Below are positions 1 to 9,332 of a DNA stretch of 64,000 nt, in pieces (positions within the stretch are counted from its first letter, which is position 1; each line of letters begins with the position of its first letter). Under the pieces are notes generated by a model. It saw nothing but the letters and a program-made list of their open reading frames with translations. It did not search any database and was not told the DNA's origin. The translations under genes and the position numbers were made by a program. The stretch comes from JACKIC01 sp964392305 (GTDB lineage: Bacteria > Planctomycetota > UBA1135 > UBA2386), in NCBI GenBank assembly GCA_964392305.1, contig CAYMPV010000011.1:93328-157327 (forward strand). The letters are read 5' to 3'.

Positions 1-1281
1 CGCGACGGTCTGCGGCAGCGTTTTCCCGAGGCGATCTGGGTGATCGGCGAAATCGTCGACTTCGACAAGAGCGCGGGCCGGCAACACCGCTTCTTCACGC
101 TCGTCGACAAGGCCGAAGGTCAGCCGCGCGCCCAGGCTGCGGTCGAGGTCGCGTTGTTCGCCGGCACTGCCGAGCGCCTGCTGCCCAAGCTCGCGGGCGG
201 CGAACAACCGCTGACGCTGCGCGACGGCATCCAGATCCGCGCCCTCGTCAAGGTCGACCTCTACGTCGCGTCGGGGCGCTTCCAGGTGGTGATCGCCGAC
301 ATCGATCCGAGCTTCACGCTCGGCAAGTTGGCGCTGTCGCGCGAACAGATCCTCGCCGAACTTGCCGCCAAGGGGCTCGCCGACCGCAACCGCTCGCTCG
401 GTTTCCCGGTGCCGGCGCTGCGCGTCGGCCTGTTGACCAGCCCCGAGTCGGACGGCTGCAACGACTTCGTTCGCCACCTGCAGGAGTCCGGCGTCGGCTT
501 CGAGGTGACGCTGGTGCCGATCAAGGTGCAGGGCGCCGAACTCAAACCGACGCTGCTCGCCGGCCTGCGGTGGTTCGCGCAGCGTGCCGACGACTTCGAC
601 GTGTTGTGCATCGTGCGCGGCGGCGGCTCACGCACCGACCTCGCGTGGTTCGACGATCGCGACGTCGCCATCGCCGTCGCGCAGCACCCGCTCAAGATCC
701 TGGTCGGCATCGGCCACCAGCGTGACCAGTCGGTGCTCGACGCGATCGCCCATTCGGCCAAGACCCCCACCGCGGTCGCCGAACTGCTGGCGGCGATGGC
801 CAACGCCGCGCGCGTCGACTTGACCGAGCGCGCCCGTCAGCTGCAACACGTCGTCGAGCAACTGCTCGGCGAACGTCGCGCCGGACTCGCCGACCTGGCC
901 TACGCGCTGCGCCGGGGCACCGAACGCCGCCTCGGCCACGAACGTGCACTGCTGGCGCGCACCGCCGCGGAGCTGCAGGCCGACACCCGACTGTGCCTCT
1001 CGCGGGCCGACGCACGGCTGCGCGCCATCGCAGTGCGCCTCGGCCACGGCAGCCAGCGCCGACTCGACCGCGCGGCGGCCCGCCTCGACCAACACGCCAC
1101 GCGCCAGCGTCTGCTCGATCCCGGCCGCGTGCTGCAGCGCGGCTACGCGTTGGTTCGCGACCAGAACGGCGGCATCGTGCCCGACGCGGCGCGGCTCACG
1201 CCGAGCGCCGCGCTCACCATCCACTTCCGCGACGGACGCGCCAGCGCGCGCGTCGACGACGTACACCTGGACAACCCATGA
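1..1281 (+). CDS. xseA: Exodeoxyribonuclease VII large subunit, 5'-truncated by window edge
   Basis: Large catalytic subunit of exonuclease VII, which degrades single-stranded DNA to oligonucleotides in the cytoplasm. The reading frame is open from base 1: the codons before the GTG at 40 continue the OB-fold N-terminus (a VIGEIVDF segment), so the true start lies outside the window. About 426 residues are visible: OB domain over roughly the first 100, then the catalytic domain with the GIGHQRD segment near visible residue 235, where the family usually has GHETD (His and Asp kept). A long, Arg-rich, probably coiled-coil region follows and ends in a typical GYALV segment. Its stop overlaps the xseB start (ATGA), the expected pairing of the two subunits. 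Confidence 0.93.
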   Translation, partial: RDGLRQRFPEAIWVIGEIVDFDKSAGRQHRFFTLVDKAEGQPRAQAAVEVALFAGTAERLLPKLAGGEQPLTLRDGIQIRALVKVDLYVASGRFQVVIADIDPSFTLGKLALSREQILAELAAKGLADRNRSLGFPVPALRVGLLTSPESDGCNDFVRHLQESGVGFEVTLVPIKVQGAELKPTLLAGLRWFAQRADDFDVLCIVRGGGSRTDLAWFDDRDVAIAVAQHPLKILVGIGHQRDQSVLDAIAHSAKTPTAVAELLAAMANAARVDLTERARQLQHVVEQLLGERRAGLADLAYALRRGTERRLGHERALLARTAAELQADTRLCLSRADARLRAIAVRLGHGSQRRLDRAAARLDQHATRQRLLDPGRVLQRGYALVRDQNGGIVPDAARLTPSAALTIHFRDGRASARVDDVHLDNP

Positions 1282-1535
1282 CCGACAAGAAGAAGAAGGG
1301 CGATGAGCCCGGCTACGCCGCCGCGAGCGCCGAACTGGACCAGATCCTGCAGGAGATCGAGTCGGGCGAGATCGACCTCGACGTGCTCTACGAGAAGGTC
1401 GAACGCGCCGCCGCGCTGCTGACGTTGTGCCGCGACAAGCTCGCGGCCACCGAGACCAAGGTGAAGAAGGTGGTCGAGAACCTCGCGGCGACGATCGACG
1501 ACAGCGCCGACGGTGAGGAGCACGAGCACACGTGA
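1278..1535 (+). CDS. xseB: Exodeoxyribonuclease VII small subunit
   Basis: Small subunit of exonuclease VII; several copies bind one XseA. It has 85 residues, normal for the family. The core (about residues 15-70) is two helices with the family pattern: AELDQILQEIESGEIDLD, then a second helix rich in K/E. The N-terminus is Lys-rich and the C-terminus acidic. The ATG at 1278 overlaps the xseA stop, which fixes the start and implies translational coupling. Its own stop overlaps the GTG of the downstream M50 protease gene. Confidence 0.92.
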   Translation: MTDKKKKGDEPGYAAASAELDQILQEIESGEIDLDVLYEKVERAAALLTLCRDKLAATETKVKKVVENLAATIDDSADGEEHEHT

Positions 1536-2188
1536 ACTACGAAGTCGTGATCCTCTGGTTCGTGACGTTCGTGATCAGCACGACCGTGCACGAAGCCGCC
1601 CACGCCACGTTCGCGATGCTGGGTGGTGACCGCACCGCGCTCGAAGGCGGCCAGGTGACGCTGAACCCCCTGCCACACATGCGACGCGAGCCGTTCGGCA
1701 TGGTCGCCCTGCCGCTGATCAGTCTGTACCTCTCGATCTCGCAGGGTGGGCTGATGTGCATCGGCTACGCATCAACGCCGTACAACCCGATCTGGGCATA
1801 CCGTCACCCCAAACGCGCGGCGTTGATGTCTGCCGCCGGTCCGTTGTCCAACGTGCTGCTGGCGGCCATCGCCTTCGCCGTCCTCTTCTTCATCGCCCGC
1901 CCCGACGGCGGCACGCAGGAGGCCGTGCGGCAGATCGCAGGCACGTTCATGTTCTTGAACTTGCTGCTCGCGGTGTTCAACCTGATCCCGCTGCCACCGC
2001 TCGACGGCGCCGGCGTGGTCCAGGGCATGTTGCCCAAGACCCGGGGGCTCTACGAGACGATGCAACGAGTGCCGGCGGCCGGCATCATCACCTTCCTGGT
2101 GCTGATCCAGGTGCTGCCCTACCTGTTCGGCCCGGTCTATCGCACCGTGAACGGCTGGCTGCCCTTCCCCTACTTCCCGAAGGGTTGA
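1532..2188 (+). CDS. Site-2 protease family (M50) membrane metalloprotease
   Basis: Predicted intramembrane zinc metalloprotease of the M50 family, 218 residues. The HEAAH motif at residues 20-24 lies in the first membrane helix and supplies two zinc ligands and the catalytic Glu. The second family motif, NLIPLPPLDG near residue 160, supplies the third zinc ligand (Asp). Four to five hydrophobic segments are visible and there is no PDZ domain, so this is a short form of unknown substrate. The GTG start overlaps the xseB stop (GTGA). No link to exonuclease VII is known; the coupling may only reflect compact gene packing. It ends convergently with, and overlaps by 19 bases, the next gene on the minus strand. 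Confidence 0.85.
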   Translation: MNYEVVILWFVTFVISTTVHEAAHATFAMLGGDRTALEGGQVTLNPLPHMRREPFGMVALPLISLYLSISQGGLMCIGYASTPYNPIWAYRHPKRAALMSAAGPLSNVLLAAIAFAVLFFIARPDGGTQEAVRQIAGTFMFLNLLLAVFNLIPLPPLDGAGVVQGMLPKTRGLYETMQRVPAAGIITFLVLIQVLPYLFGPVYRTVNGWLPFPYFPKG

Positions 2189-3471
2189 CCGACCCCACTG
2201 ATCGCCCGCCGCACCCGTTCCCCCGCATCCGTGCACGGGCTCATCGACCGTTCGTAGGCGAACTCGGGGTCGTGCGCGTCGCGAGCGCGCAGCAGATACC
2301 CGACTTCGTCGTCGCACAGACCGAACACCAGCACGTCGGGCCTGCCGAGCTCTCGCCGCAGCTGGGCGGCCATCGCCGGCTCCATCTCACCGGGCACCGC
2401 GATCGCCTCGAGCGCGCCCAGGCGCAGGTAACCGACGGTGCTGCGCGCGTTGCCCGAGTAGAGCTCACGCGGCAACACCGTGAACAGGCGGCCGAGCCGG
2501 AACAACATCGTGTCGAGCGGCAGGTAGACGTCGCGACGACGCACCTCGATGGCGTCGACCGGCAGTGGCGCGGCCGCGGCGAGCGCCTGCTCGGCGAAGT
2601 CGCAGGCCTTCACCCCGAACGTTGCCACGCCGTCGGGATCCCGTTCGCCCCAGTGCGGCGACACCATCGCGCCGAGCGCGCCGTTGACGAACACGGCCTG
2701 GCCGTGGCCTCGCTGCCGCCACTGCTCACACATCTCGCCGACGAAGTCCGAGCTGATCAGGGTGTGGCGCCGCGACAGCACCTCGGGGTGACACGCCATG
2801 TGCAGCACCGTGCCGACCGGGCGGCCGTCGTCGTTCGCCTTCGCCACCAACACCGACAAGCGCCGATCGAACAGACCATCGCGGTTGCTGTTCTTGACCA
2901 GGCCGGCCGGCGGCAGGCGCGTCTGCCCGAACTCGAAGTGCGCCGGCACCGCGTTGGCCAACGCCTCGGCCACCGCCTCGCGCAGCGCGTCGTGCAGCAA
3001 GGCCAGGTAGGCGGGGTCGCGCCCGGTGGTGAAACCGTAGTAGCCCCACAGCCCGATCAGATCGGGGCCGGCGTGCGTATGGCTCGCGCACAAGAACACG
3101 TCGCCGTTGGCGAAGCCGGCGACGCCGCTCTTGAGCCAGTCCGCGTCCTGCCGCATGACCCCGAGGTTGTCGATGCCGACGATCGCGATGCGCCGCGCCG
3201 GTGCGTCGACGACCAACGCACGCAGCTTGAGCGGTGTGCTGATCGCCGTGCTGGTGCGCGCGATCGAGAAGCCCGCCATGTAACCGCCGACCGCCGGCGT
3301 GATGTCGCGTTCGGCGCTGCCGACGCGCAGCTGTGCTGCAGCCACGGGTGAGTCCGCCACGAAGCTCGCCGGCACCGCCGGCATGGAGCGCTGGAAGATG
3401 CCGGCGCAACCGCCGAGCAGGGCCGTGAGCAGCACAGCCGTCGACAGCAGGGCCGCGCGCGCCCGACTCAC
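2170..3471 (-). CDS. Neutral/alkaline ceramidase-like lipoprotein
   Basis: 433 residues. The N-terminus is a lipoprotein signal (hydrophobic stretch, then LLGGC with Cys at residue 22), so the protein is probably lipid-anchored outside the cytoplasm. The rest resembles the N-terminal domain of neutral/alkaline non-lysosomal ceramidases: an AERDITPAVGG opening, GIDNLG, the ASHTHAGPD zinc-type motif, and a later HMACHPE segment. Family members hydrolyse the N-acyl bond of ceramide, but many bacterial relatives are uncharacterised and the substrate cannot be read from sequence. The GTG start overlaps the stop of the upstream SirB1-like gene (GTGA), so the two form an operon. Confidence 0.78.
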   Translation of the reverse strand: MSRARAALLSTAVLLTALLGGCAGIFQRSMPAVPASFVADSPVAAAQLRVGSAERDITPAVGGYMAGFSIARTSTAISTPLKLRALVVDAPARRIAIVGIDNLGVMRQDADWLKSGVAGFANGDVFLCASHTHAGPDLIGLWGYYGFTTGRDPAYLALLHDALREAVAEALANAVPAHFEFGQTRLPPAGLVKNSNRDGLFDRRLSVLVAKANDDGRPVGTVLHMACHPEVLSRRHTLISSDFVGEMCEQWRQRGHGQAVFVNGALGAMVSPHWGERDPDGVATFGVKACDFAEQALAAAAPLPVDAIEVRRRDVYLPLDTMLFRLGRLFTVLPRELYSGNARSTVGYLRLGALEAIAVPGEMEPAMAAQLRRELGRPDVLVFGLCDDEVGYLLRARDAHDPEFAYERSMSPCTDAGERVRRAISGVGQPFGK

Positions 3472-4400
3472 CGCGCCTCGAGCAACAGCAGCGCCTTGCC
3501 CAGGCCCTGGCGCGCCTCGGGCACCGCGCGGCTGCGCGCCGCGCGCTGCAGACCGCGCAGGTAATGGATCAGGAACTCACGGTCGCTGAGGTCGCGCAGA
3601 CGTTCCTGCACCGAACCGAAGCCGCGGCTGCGCAGGTAGCGCGCGCAGTCGGCCTTGGTCACGGTGCGCCCGGCATGGAACGGATCGACGAGCACCGGCC
3701 GGATGCCGTGCAGACGCACCAGGAAGTGATCGGGCAGCGCCACACCGGCCGCCGACAACCCGGCCCAACGCGCCACCAGCAGGTAGATCAGCGACAGCGA
3801 CACGGGAATGCCGGCGCCGCGACCGAGCACACGATCGACCAGCACGTGATCGAGTTCGATGCAGTCACCGTCGTCGGCGTCGTTCTCGTTGCTCAGACCC
3901 GGCTCACCGTGCAGACCGAGTTCCCCGTGCAGGCGTTCGGCCAGCAGCCGCGCGCACACCGACAGGCTGCGACCCTCGAAACGCTTCTTCAGGAGCCGCG
4001 CCTCGGCGCGCAGGCGTCGCGCCAACTCGGTCGCCTCGGGGCCGAACGTGCGCACGATCTGCGCGAGGTGCACGGCACCATTGAGCAGCGGCATCGGCAA
4101 CGGCGCGCCGCGGCCACCGATCCTGCGATCATCGTCGTCCAGGCGCAGGCTCGCGAACCGGCCCAGCAGTTCTTGCACTTCCATGGTGCGCAGCAAGGCG
4201 CGCGACTGGGCGCGGGTGCGAATGTGCTCTGCCTCGGCGGCTTCGCGCAGCGGTCCGACGGCGTCGCTGCCCCAACGCAACAGCCGGTCGCGCGCCGCGG
4301 CCTGCACCGGCCCACGGTCGTCGGCCAACAGCACGATCGCGGCCGCGATCTCGGCCGACGTGGGGCGCAGGGACTCGGGGCTACCTTCTGGGCTGGTCAT
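3468..4400 (-). CDS. SirB1/transglutaminase-like family protein
   Basis: 310 residues. The central part (about 150-260) matches the SirB1-type transglutaminase-like core: LDHVL, then GIPVSLSLIYLLVARWAGL, then ALPDHFLVRL and LVDPFHAG. The N-terminal 100 residues are helical (HEAT-like) and carry no known motif. The canonical Cys-His-Asp triad is not obvious, as in many SirB1 members, so enzymatic activity is uncertain. The open frame extends to 4655, but the ATG at 4400 has a GAAAG 9 bases upstream and gives the natural N-terminus; an ATG three codons earlier is the alternative. It is the first gene of the minus-strand pair with the ceramidase-like lipoprotein. Confidence 0.75.
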   Translation of the reverse strand: MTSPEGSPESLRPTSAEIAAAIVLLADDRGPVQAAARDRLLRWGSDAVGPLREAAEAEHIRTRAQSRALLRTMEVQELLGRFASLRLDDDDRRIGGRGAPLPMPLLNGAVHLAQIVRTFGPEATELARRLRAEARLLKKRFEGRSLSVCARLLAERLHGELGLHGEPGLSNENDADDGDCIELDHVLVDRVLGRGAGIPVSLSLIYLLVARWAGLSAAGVALPDHFLVRLHGIRPVLVDPFHAGRTVTKADCARYLRSRGFGSVQERLRDLSDREFLIHYLRGLQRAARSRAVPEARQGLGKALLLLEAR

Positions 4401-4637
4401 CGGCGGCATCTTTCGTCGCGGCGATCGGTGCTCCACCGATCCGACTTCGTGGCCGGAGCATAGCAACCTGCGACCTTCGACTGCCAAGCTTCTGCATCGC
4501 GATCGCGCGTCTGTTACGAGGTTGGCAAAGGCGACAAATCGGCTGCGGAACGCAACGATGTCGCTTCGCACGATGCGGCGCTGCGCAGCCAGTCGCGCGA
4601 ACCGCCCGTCACATCGCCGAACCGCCACCGCCTCCCG

Positions 4638-6080
4638 ATGAACGACCCCCTGCACCCCGTGCCGCTGTCGATGTCAGCGGAGGATTTCCGCCGCTACGGC
4701 CACCGCCTCGTCGATTGGATCGCGGACTACCGCGGCAGCGTCGCGACACGCCCCGTGTCGACTCGTGTCGCGCCCGGCGACCTCACCCGTCACCTGCCGC
4801 AGAGCGCGCCTGAAGCCGCCGAAGGTTTCGACGCGGTGCTACACGACCTCGACGCACTGATCCTGCCGGCCTTGTCGCACTGGCAACACCCGAACTTCTT
4901 CGGCTACTTCCCGTCCAACAGCGACCTCGCCGCCGTGCTCGGCGACTTGCTCAGCACCGGCCTCGGCGTGCTCGGCTTGACGTGGCAATCGGCCCCGGCA
5001 CTGACCGAACTCGAGCAGCGCACCACCGACTGGCTGCGCCAACTGCTCGGCCTGTCGACGTCGTGGTCGGGCGTGCTGCAGGACACGGCTTCGACCTGCA
5101 CGCTGTTGGCGCTGCTGTGCGCACGCGAACGCTGCACCGGCCACGCCGCGACGCGCCAGGGTCTGCAGGGCGTCGCCGCGCCGCTGTGTGTCTACACCAG
5201 CGGCGACGCGCACAGCTCGGTCGACAAGGCCGCGCTGCTGGCGGGCTTCGGCCGCGAATTCCTGCGCAAGATCCCGGTCGACGCGAGCCGGGCCATGGAC
5301 CCTGCGGCGCTGCGCGTGGCGATCGACGACGACCTGCGCGCCGGCCGCCGCCCATGCGCGATCGTCGCAACCACCGGCACCACCACCACCACGGCGATGG
5401 ACCCGATCGAAGCCTGTGCGACCCTGGCCCACGAACACGACCTGTGGCTGCACGTCGACGCCGCGATGGCTGGCTCGGCGATGTTGTTGCCGGAGTGCCG
5501 CGGGCTGTGGCACGGCATCGAAGGCGCCGACTCGCTGGTGCTCAATCCGCACAAGTGGCTCGGCGTGTCGTTCGACTGCTCGGCCTACTACGTGCGCGAT
5601 CCGCAGCACCTGGTGCGCGTGATGAGCACCAACCCGAGTTACCTGCGCACCGCGGTCGACGCCGAAGTCGTCAACTACCGCGACTGGGGCATCGCCCTGG
5701 GGCGGCGCTTCCGCGCCCTCAAACTGTGGAGTCTGCTGCGCACCCACGGCGCCGAACGGCTGCGCCAGCGGCTGCGCCGCGACCTCGCCAACGCGCAATG
5801 GCTCGCTGCGCAGGTGCACGCGAACCCACCCTGGCGCGTGCTCGCGCCGGTGGCGCTGCAGACCGTCTGCATCCGCCACGAACCGGCCGGTCTCGACGGC
5901 GAGGCCCTCGACCAACACACGCTGGCGTGGTCACAACGCCTGCACGACTCCGGTCAGGCCTGGCTCACGCCGGCCCAACTCGACGGCCGCTGGATGGTTC
6001 GCGTCTCGATCGGCGCGTTGCTGACCGAGCGCCAGCACGTCGAACAGCTGTGGCAGTCACTGCGTCGCGCCGTGCAGTGA
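4638..6080 (+). CDS. PLP-dependent group II amino acid decarboxylase
   Basis: Cytosolic pyridoxal-phosphate enzyme of the aromatic-L-amino-acid/glutamate decarboxylase family (fold type I), 480 residues, the usual length. The N-terminal EDFRRYGHRLVDWIADY is typical of aromatic amino acid decarboxylases. HWQHPNFFGYFPS follows near residue 80, the PLP-contacting HVDAAMAGSAML segment lies near residue 275, and NPHKWLG has the Schiff-base Lys at 306. The substrate (Trp, Tyr, Phe or Dopa) cannot be decided from sequence. It is transcribed alone, divergent from the SirB1-like gene. Its 3' end overlaps the convergent histidine kinase gene by 24 bases. Confidence 0.88.
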   Translation: MNDPLHPVPLSMSAEDFRRYGHRLVDWIADYRGSVATRPVSTRVAPGDLTRHLPQSAPEAAEGFDAVLHDLDALILPALSHWQHPNFFGYFPSNSDLAAVLGDLLSTGLGVLGLTWQSAPALTELEQRTTDWLRQLLGLSTSWSGVLQDTASTCTLLALLCARERCTGHAATRQGLQGVAAPLCVYTSGDAHSSVDKAALLAGFGREFLRKIPVDASRAMDPAALRVAIDDDLRAGRRPCAIVATTGTTTTTAMDPIEACATLAHEHDLWLHVDAAMAGSAMLLPECRGLWHGIEGADSLVLNPHKWLGVSFDCSAYYVRDPQHLVRVMSTNPSYLRTAVDAEVVNYRDWGIALGRRFRALKLWSLLRTHGAERLRQRLRRDLANAQWLAAQVHANPPWRVLAPVALQTVCIRHEPAGLDGEALDQHTLAWSQRLHDSGQAWLTPAQLDGRWMVRVSIGALLTERQHVEQLWQSLRRAVQ

Positions 6081-7922
6081 CGGCAGCGTTTCCTGCGCGG
6101 TGCCCCTCTGGTTGTCATTCCAGCCGCGCTCGGCAACGCCCTCGGGCTGCGCCGGCAGCGTGACCCGGAAGGTCGAGCCCGCGCCCAGCTCACTCTCCAC
6201 GACGATGCGCCCGCCGTGTCGCTCGATCGTGTTCTTGGCGATCGTCAGCCCCAGCCCCGTGCCGTGCATCTTCTCGGTCATCTGATCGCGCCCCACCTGC
6301 AGGAACGGCTCGAAGATGCGCCCCAGGTCGAGCCGCGAGATGCCGACGCCGCGGTCGACGACGTCGATCACCAGTTCGGCGGCGTCACCTCGCACCTTGA
6401 TCTCGATCGGCGCATCGTCGGCGCTGAACTTCGCCGCGTTGTCGATCATGCGGATCCAGGTGTCGGTGAGGCGGTGGCCGACACCGAGCACCCTGGGCAC
6501 CGGCGTGATGACGTCGAGCTGCACCCGCCGCCGCACTTCGGGGATCATCGCCGCGATCGCATTGCGCAGCGTCGTGACCACGTCGATCGACTCGACGCAC
6601 CACGTCGTCGTGCTGCCCAGTTCGAGCACGTCGTTGACCAGACGGGCGAGCTTGCGCGCGCCGGTCCAGGCGATGTTGCCGAACTCCTCGCGGGTCGCAT
6701 CGTCGAGTCCGTCGGCCTGCGCCAGGATCTCCGTGGCGCTGAGCACCTCGGTCATCGGCGTGCGGAACTCGTGCGAGACGTTGGTGACGAACTCCGCCTT
6801 GGCGCGCACCGCGGCGAGCGCTTCGTCGCGCGACGCGACCAGCGCCAGCTCGGTCTGCTCGCGGCGCCGGATGTTCTCGGCGATCTCGCCGGTCATGTGG
6901 TTGAAGGCGGTCGCCAATGCCCCGAACTCGTCGCGCGTCGCGATCTCGACGCGGCCGGAGTACTCGCCGCGCGCGATCCGTCGGGTCGCCTCACCCAGCC
7001 GCACGATCGGCTCGAGCAGGTGACGCATCTGCCACAGCGCCGTGAGCAACACCGACAGCAGCGTGCACAGCGCGGTCAGCACGAACCAGCGCCGGAACCC
7101 ATAGGTGCTCGCGAACGCGTCGCGTTCGGCGCGGGACTGCACCACCAGGGCATCGAAGCCGTACTGCGGCTTGAGGAACACGCGCCAGAACCGCGCCAGA
7201 TGCTCGACGCCGTCAGGAGCCCAGCGGAAAGACCCCGACGCCGACTGCTGCCCCACCGCCGCGAACAACGGTGCACCGTCGGGCAACTCGGTGAACGAGT
7301 GGAACAAGGGCCGATGGCCGTTGTCGTAGACCGCGACCTCGGCGCCAGGAATGCGCAGTTCCTCGACGTCCCACAGCCATCCCGCATGCAGTGTCGCGAC
7401 CAGACACGACGCCGCGGGATCCTCCTTGTCGATCGCCAGCAGCATCGCCAGCTCGGGCCGATCGGGCAGCGCCAGCACCAAGGGCTTGCCCATGGCCAGG
7501 TGCTGGACCTGATCGCGGTCGAGCGGCGGCAGCGGCCGGTACTCCCTGCCGGCGAGCGCCACCGGATCGTGCCGCCCGGCCAGCCAGATCGCGCGACAGC
7601 GGCTGCCCAGGAACTCCTCCAACCCGAGTTGCCCGATCGTCGGCGCCGCGCCGGGGTGTTCGCCGAGCGCCGCCCGCAGCAACTGCAGGTCACCCGCGAC
7701 CTGGCTGAACCGTGCAGCGATGCCCATGCCCGCGGTCTTGGCGCCGTTGTGCAGCGACCGGTCGGTCTCCATCGCCAGCTGCGACGAGACGTGCGTGAAC
7801 GCCAGCAGCGCGAACGCCACCAGGGGCAGCAGCGCGCAGACGAGGAACAGGAACACGAACCGTCGACCGATCCGTGTCGTCAGGACGCCCGGCTCGCGCG
7901 TGTTGACCGCCGGCTCCGTCAC
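6057..7922 (-). CDS. HAMP-containing membrane sensor histidine kinase
   Basis: 621 residues. An N-terminal membrane helix (about 13-35) is followed by an extracytoplasmic sensor region of about 230 residues, a second helix near residue 285, a HAMP domain (LEPIVRLGEATRRIARGEY), a coiled coil, and a HisKA domain with the phospho-acceptor His near 384 in the SHEFRTP box. The HATPase domain shows the N box (IDNAAKFS), DRGVGIS and GTGLGL. The GTG at 7922 overlaps the stop of the upstream HAMP protein (GTGA). No response regulator is adjacent, so the partner is unknown. The upstream prepilin and HAMP protein suggest a surface or pilus-related signal, but that is inference. Confidence 0.88.
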   Translation of the reverse strand: MTEPAVNTREPGVLTTRIGRRFVFLFLVCALLPLVAFALLAFTHVSSQLAMETDRSLHNGAKTAGMGIAARFSQVAGDLQLLRAALGEHPGAAPTIGQLGLEEFLGSRCRAIWLAGRHDPVALAGREYRPLPPLDRDQVQHLAMGKPLVLALPDRPELAMLLAIDKEDPAASCLVATLHAGWLWDVEELRIPGAEVAVYDNGHRPLFHSFTELPDGAPLFAAVGQQSASGSFRWAPDGVEHLARFWRVFLKPQYGFDALVVQSRAERDAFASTYGFRRWFVLTALCTLLSVLLTALWQMRHLLEPIVRLGEATRRIARGEYSGRVEIATRDEFGALATAFNHMTGEIAENIRRREQTELALVASRDEALAAVRAKAEFVTNVSHEFRTPMTEVLSATEILAQADGLDDATREEFGNIAWTGARKLARLVNDVLELGSTTTWCVESIDVVTTLRNAIAAMIPEVRRRVQLDVITPVPRVLGVGHRLTDTWIRMIDNAAKFSADDAPIEIKVRGDAAELVIDVVDRGVGISRLDLGRIFEPFLQVGRDQMTEKMHGTGLGLTIAKNTIERHGGRIVVESELGAGSTFRVTLPAQPEGVAERGWNDNQRGTAQETLPSLHGATQ

Positions 7923-8599
7923 CGGGTCGTTCCTTCGGCCACGTTCGCGCCACCGGCGGCCTGCTGCCACACCTCTTCCGTTTCGGCGACGATGCGGTAG
8001 CCGTCCAGATCGTCGATCGTCGTGAACTCGTCGAGCCGCGCCTGCAGTTCGTCACTGGCCGCCAGCACCGCAGCGATGTCGACCTCGCCGCCGCCGAAGC
8101 GCGTCGCGTCAGCCACGGCGCCGAGTTCGCGGCGCAGCGCGGCCTGGGCGATGCGAGCTTTCTCGATGCGCTGGCTGACACCGACCACCGCGCGATTGAG
8201 ACACGCGACCTCTTCTTGCAGGAAGTCACCGTCGCGCGTGCGCAACGGCGGCGGCAGCTGCCCCTCGGCCATCAGCCGCAGGTTGCGTTTGTAGCGCACC
8301 AGCGGCCCAGCGATGCGGTGCGAGAAGCGCAGCGCGCCGATGACGATCAACACCAGGCCGCCCGCGGCGATCAGCCAGAAGCGGCTGTGCATGTAGAGCA
8401 TCACGGCCGAGACCTCGGGGTCCGACTGGCTGTTGGGCGCGCGGTCACCGAGCTGCCAGAGCAGCGGCCCGAAGATGCCCGCCGCCACGAGCAGCAGCAG
8501 CAGGCCGCCATACGCGATGCAGTGCAGGCACAGGCTCCACTGCAGGCCACGGTCGACGAGGATGCGGGTACGGCGGAATGGTCTGGTCCGGATCTGCAC
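7919..8599 (-). CDS. Two-helix membrane protein with HAMP-like linker
   Basis: 226 residues. Two membrane helices (about 22-45 and 75-95) flank a short periplasmic loop. A HAMP-like segment follows (HRIAGPLVRYKRNLRLMAEG) and then a predicted coiled coil, with no kinase, cyclase or methyl-accepting output domain. This is the layout of a receptor lacking its effector. It sits between a prepilin gene (1-base gap after its stop) and the histidine kinase gene (GTGA overlap), so the three are one operon. It probably works with the kinase, for example as a sensory partner. The GTG at 8599 is the only good start near the prepilin stop. Confidence 0.72.
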   Translation of the reverse strand: MQIRTRPFRRTRILVDRGLQWSLCLHCIAYGGLLLLLVAAGIFGPLLWQLGDRAPNSQSDPEVSAVMLYMHSRFWLIAAGGLVLIVIGALRFSHRIAGPLVRYKRNLRLMAEGQLPPPLRTRDGDFLQEEVACLNRAVVGVSQRIEKARIAQAALRRELGAVADATRFGGGEVDIAAVLAASDELQARLDEFTTIDDLDGYRIVAETEEVWQQAAGGANVAEGTTR

Positions 8600-8600
8600 T

Positions 8601-9332
8601 TCAGTACTCCGATGCGGGGCCGAAGAAGCCGCCGTCGTTGGCGCGAATCACGTCGTCCTGCGACAGCGCCTGACCGAGCGACACCGCGGTCGAACGGTTG
8701 GGGCCGAGGCTGAACAGGTCGTAGTCGGTGTTCAGAGGAAACATGTAGCGGTCGCGGCGACGCACGGAGTTGCTCGCCACGGTCGCGTACAGCTCGATGC
8801 CCTTGACCTCTGCGAAGGTCGTCTGCAGCGACTGCATCTCGTTGAAGGAGACGTCGCGGCTCAGCGTCGTGGTGACGGTGCGCAACAGCGCGTCGGCAGC
8901 TGGCGCCGCCGGAATGCCCGTGCCAGGGCGACCTGGGCCGGTCGGCGCAGTCGGTGCTGCCGCAGCCGAGGAAGTCTCGGTCTGCAGCGCGGCAGGATCG
9001 ACGATGCCTGCATCGATGGCCCACTCCAGCCCGTCGCCGGTGCCGTCGGCGTAGTTGAGGTAGCAGTAGAGCACGCCCCAGGGGTCGCGTTTGCCGCCGA
9101 AGCCGACCTGGTACAAGGTCAGCGGCAGCGCGCCGTTGATGCCGCGGTAGATGTCGACGGCACCGGCGATCGTGACCAGTTCCTGCCGCGCCTTCTGCAT
9201 GCGCGCCGCGAGCAGCGCACTCGCGTACTGCGGCACCCCGATGCCGGCGACGATGCCGAGGATCGCCACCACGATCATCAGCTCGAGCAGAGTGAACCCT
9301 GCCTGCCCAAGAGGTCGCCGCACGCACATCAT
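8601..9332 (-). CDS. Type IV prepilin / type II secretion GspG-like pseudopilin
   Basis: 243 residues. The class III signal peptide is clear: a short basic leader, Gly at 12 before the cleavage site, then FTLLELMIVVAILGIVAGIG with the invariant Glu at mature position 5. The fold resembles GspG pseudopilins at first (helix, then YRGINGALP and a KRDPWG-type segment). A Pro/Ala/Gly-rich linker (about 135-165) is followed by an extra C-terminal part absent from ordinary GspG. It heads the operon with the HAMP protein and histidine kinase. No prepilin peptidase or assembly ATPase is in the window. ATG at 9332 or the next codon are both possible starts. Confidence 0.85.
   Translation of the reverse strand: MMCVRRPLGQAGFTLLELMIVVAILGIVAGIGVPQYASALLAARMQKARQELVTIAGAVDIYRGINGALPLTLYQVGFGGKRDPWGVLYCYLNYADGTGDGLEWAIDAGIVDPAALQTETSSAAAAPTAPTGPGRPGTGIPAAPAADALLRTVTTTLSRDVSFNEMQSLQTTFAEVKGIELYATVASNSVRRRDRYMFPLNTDYDLFSLGPNRSTAVSLGQALSQDDVIRANDGGFFGPASEY

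Noticed and set aside
40..42. GTG at 40 as the start of xseA.
   Set aside because: The frame is open to base 1 and the upstream codons continue the conserved OB-fold N-terminus, so the gene is cut by the window edge.
1756..3351. A 531-codon plus-strand frame over the M50 protease end and the ceramidase-like gene.
   Set aside because: It crosses two genes with strong motifs in other frames and has no domain of its own.
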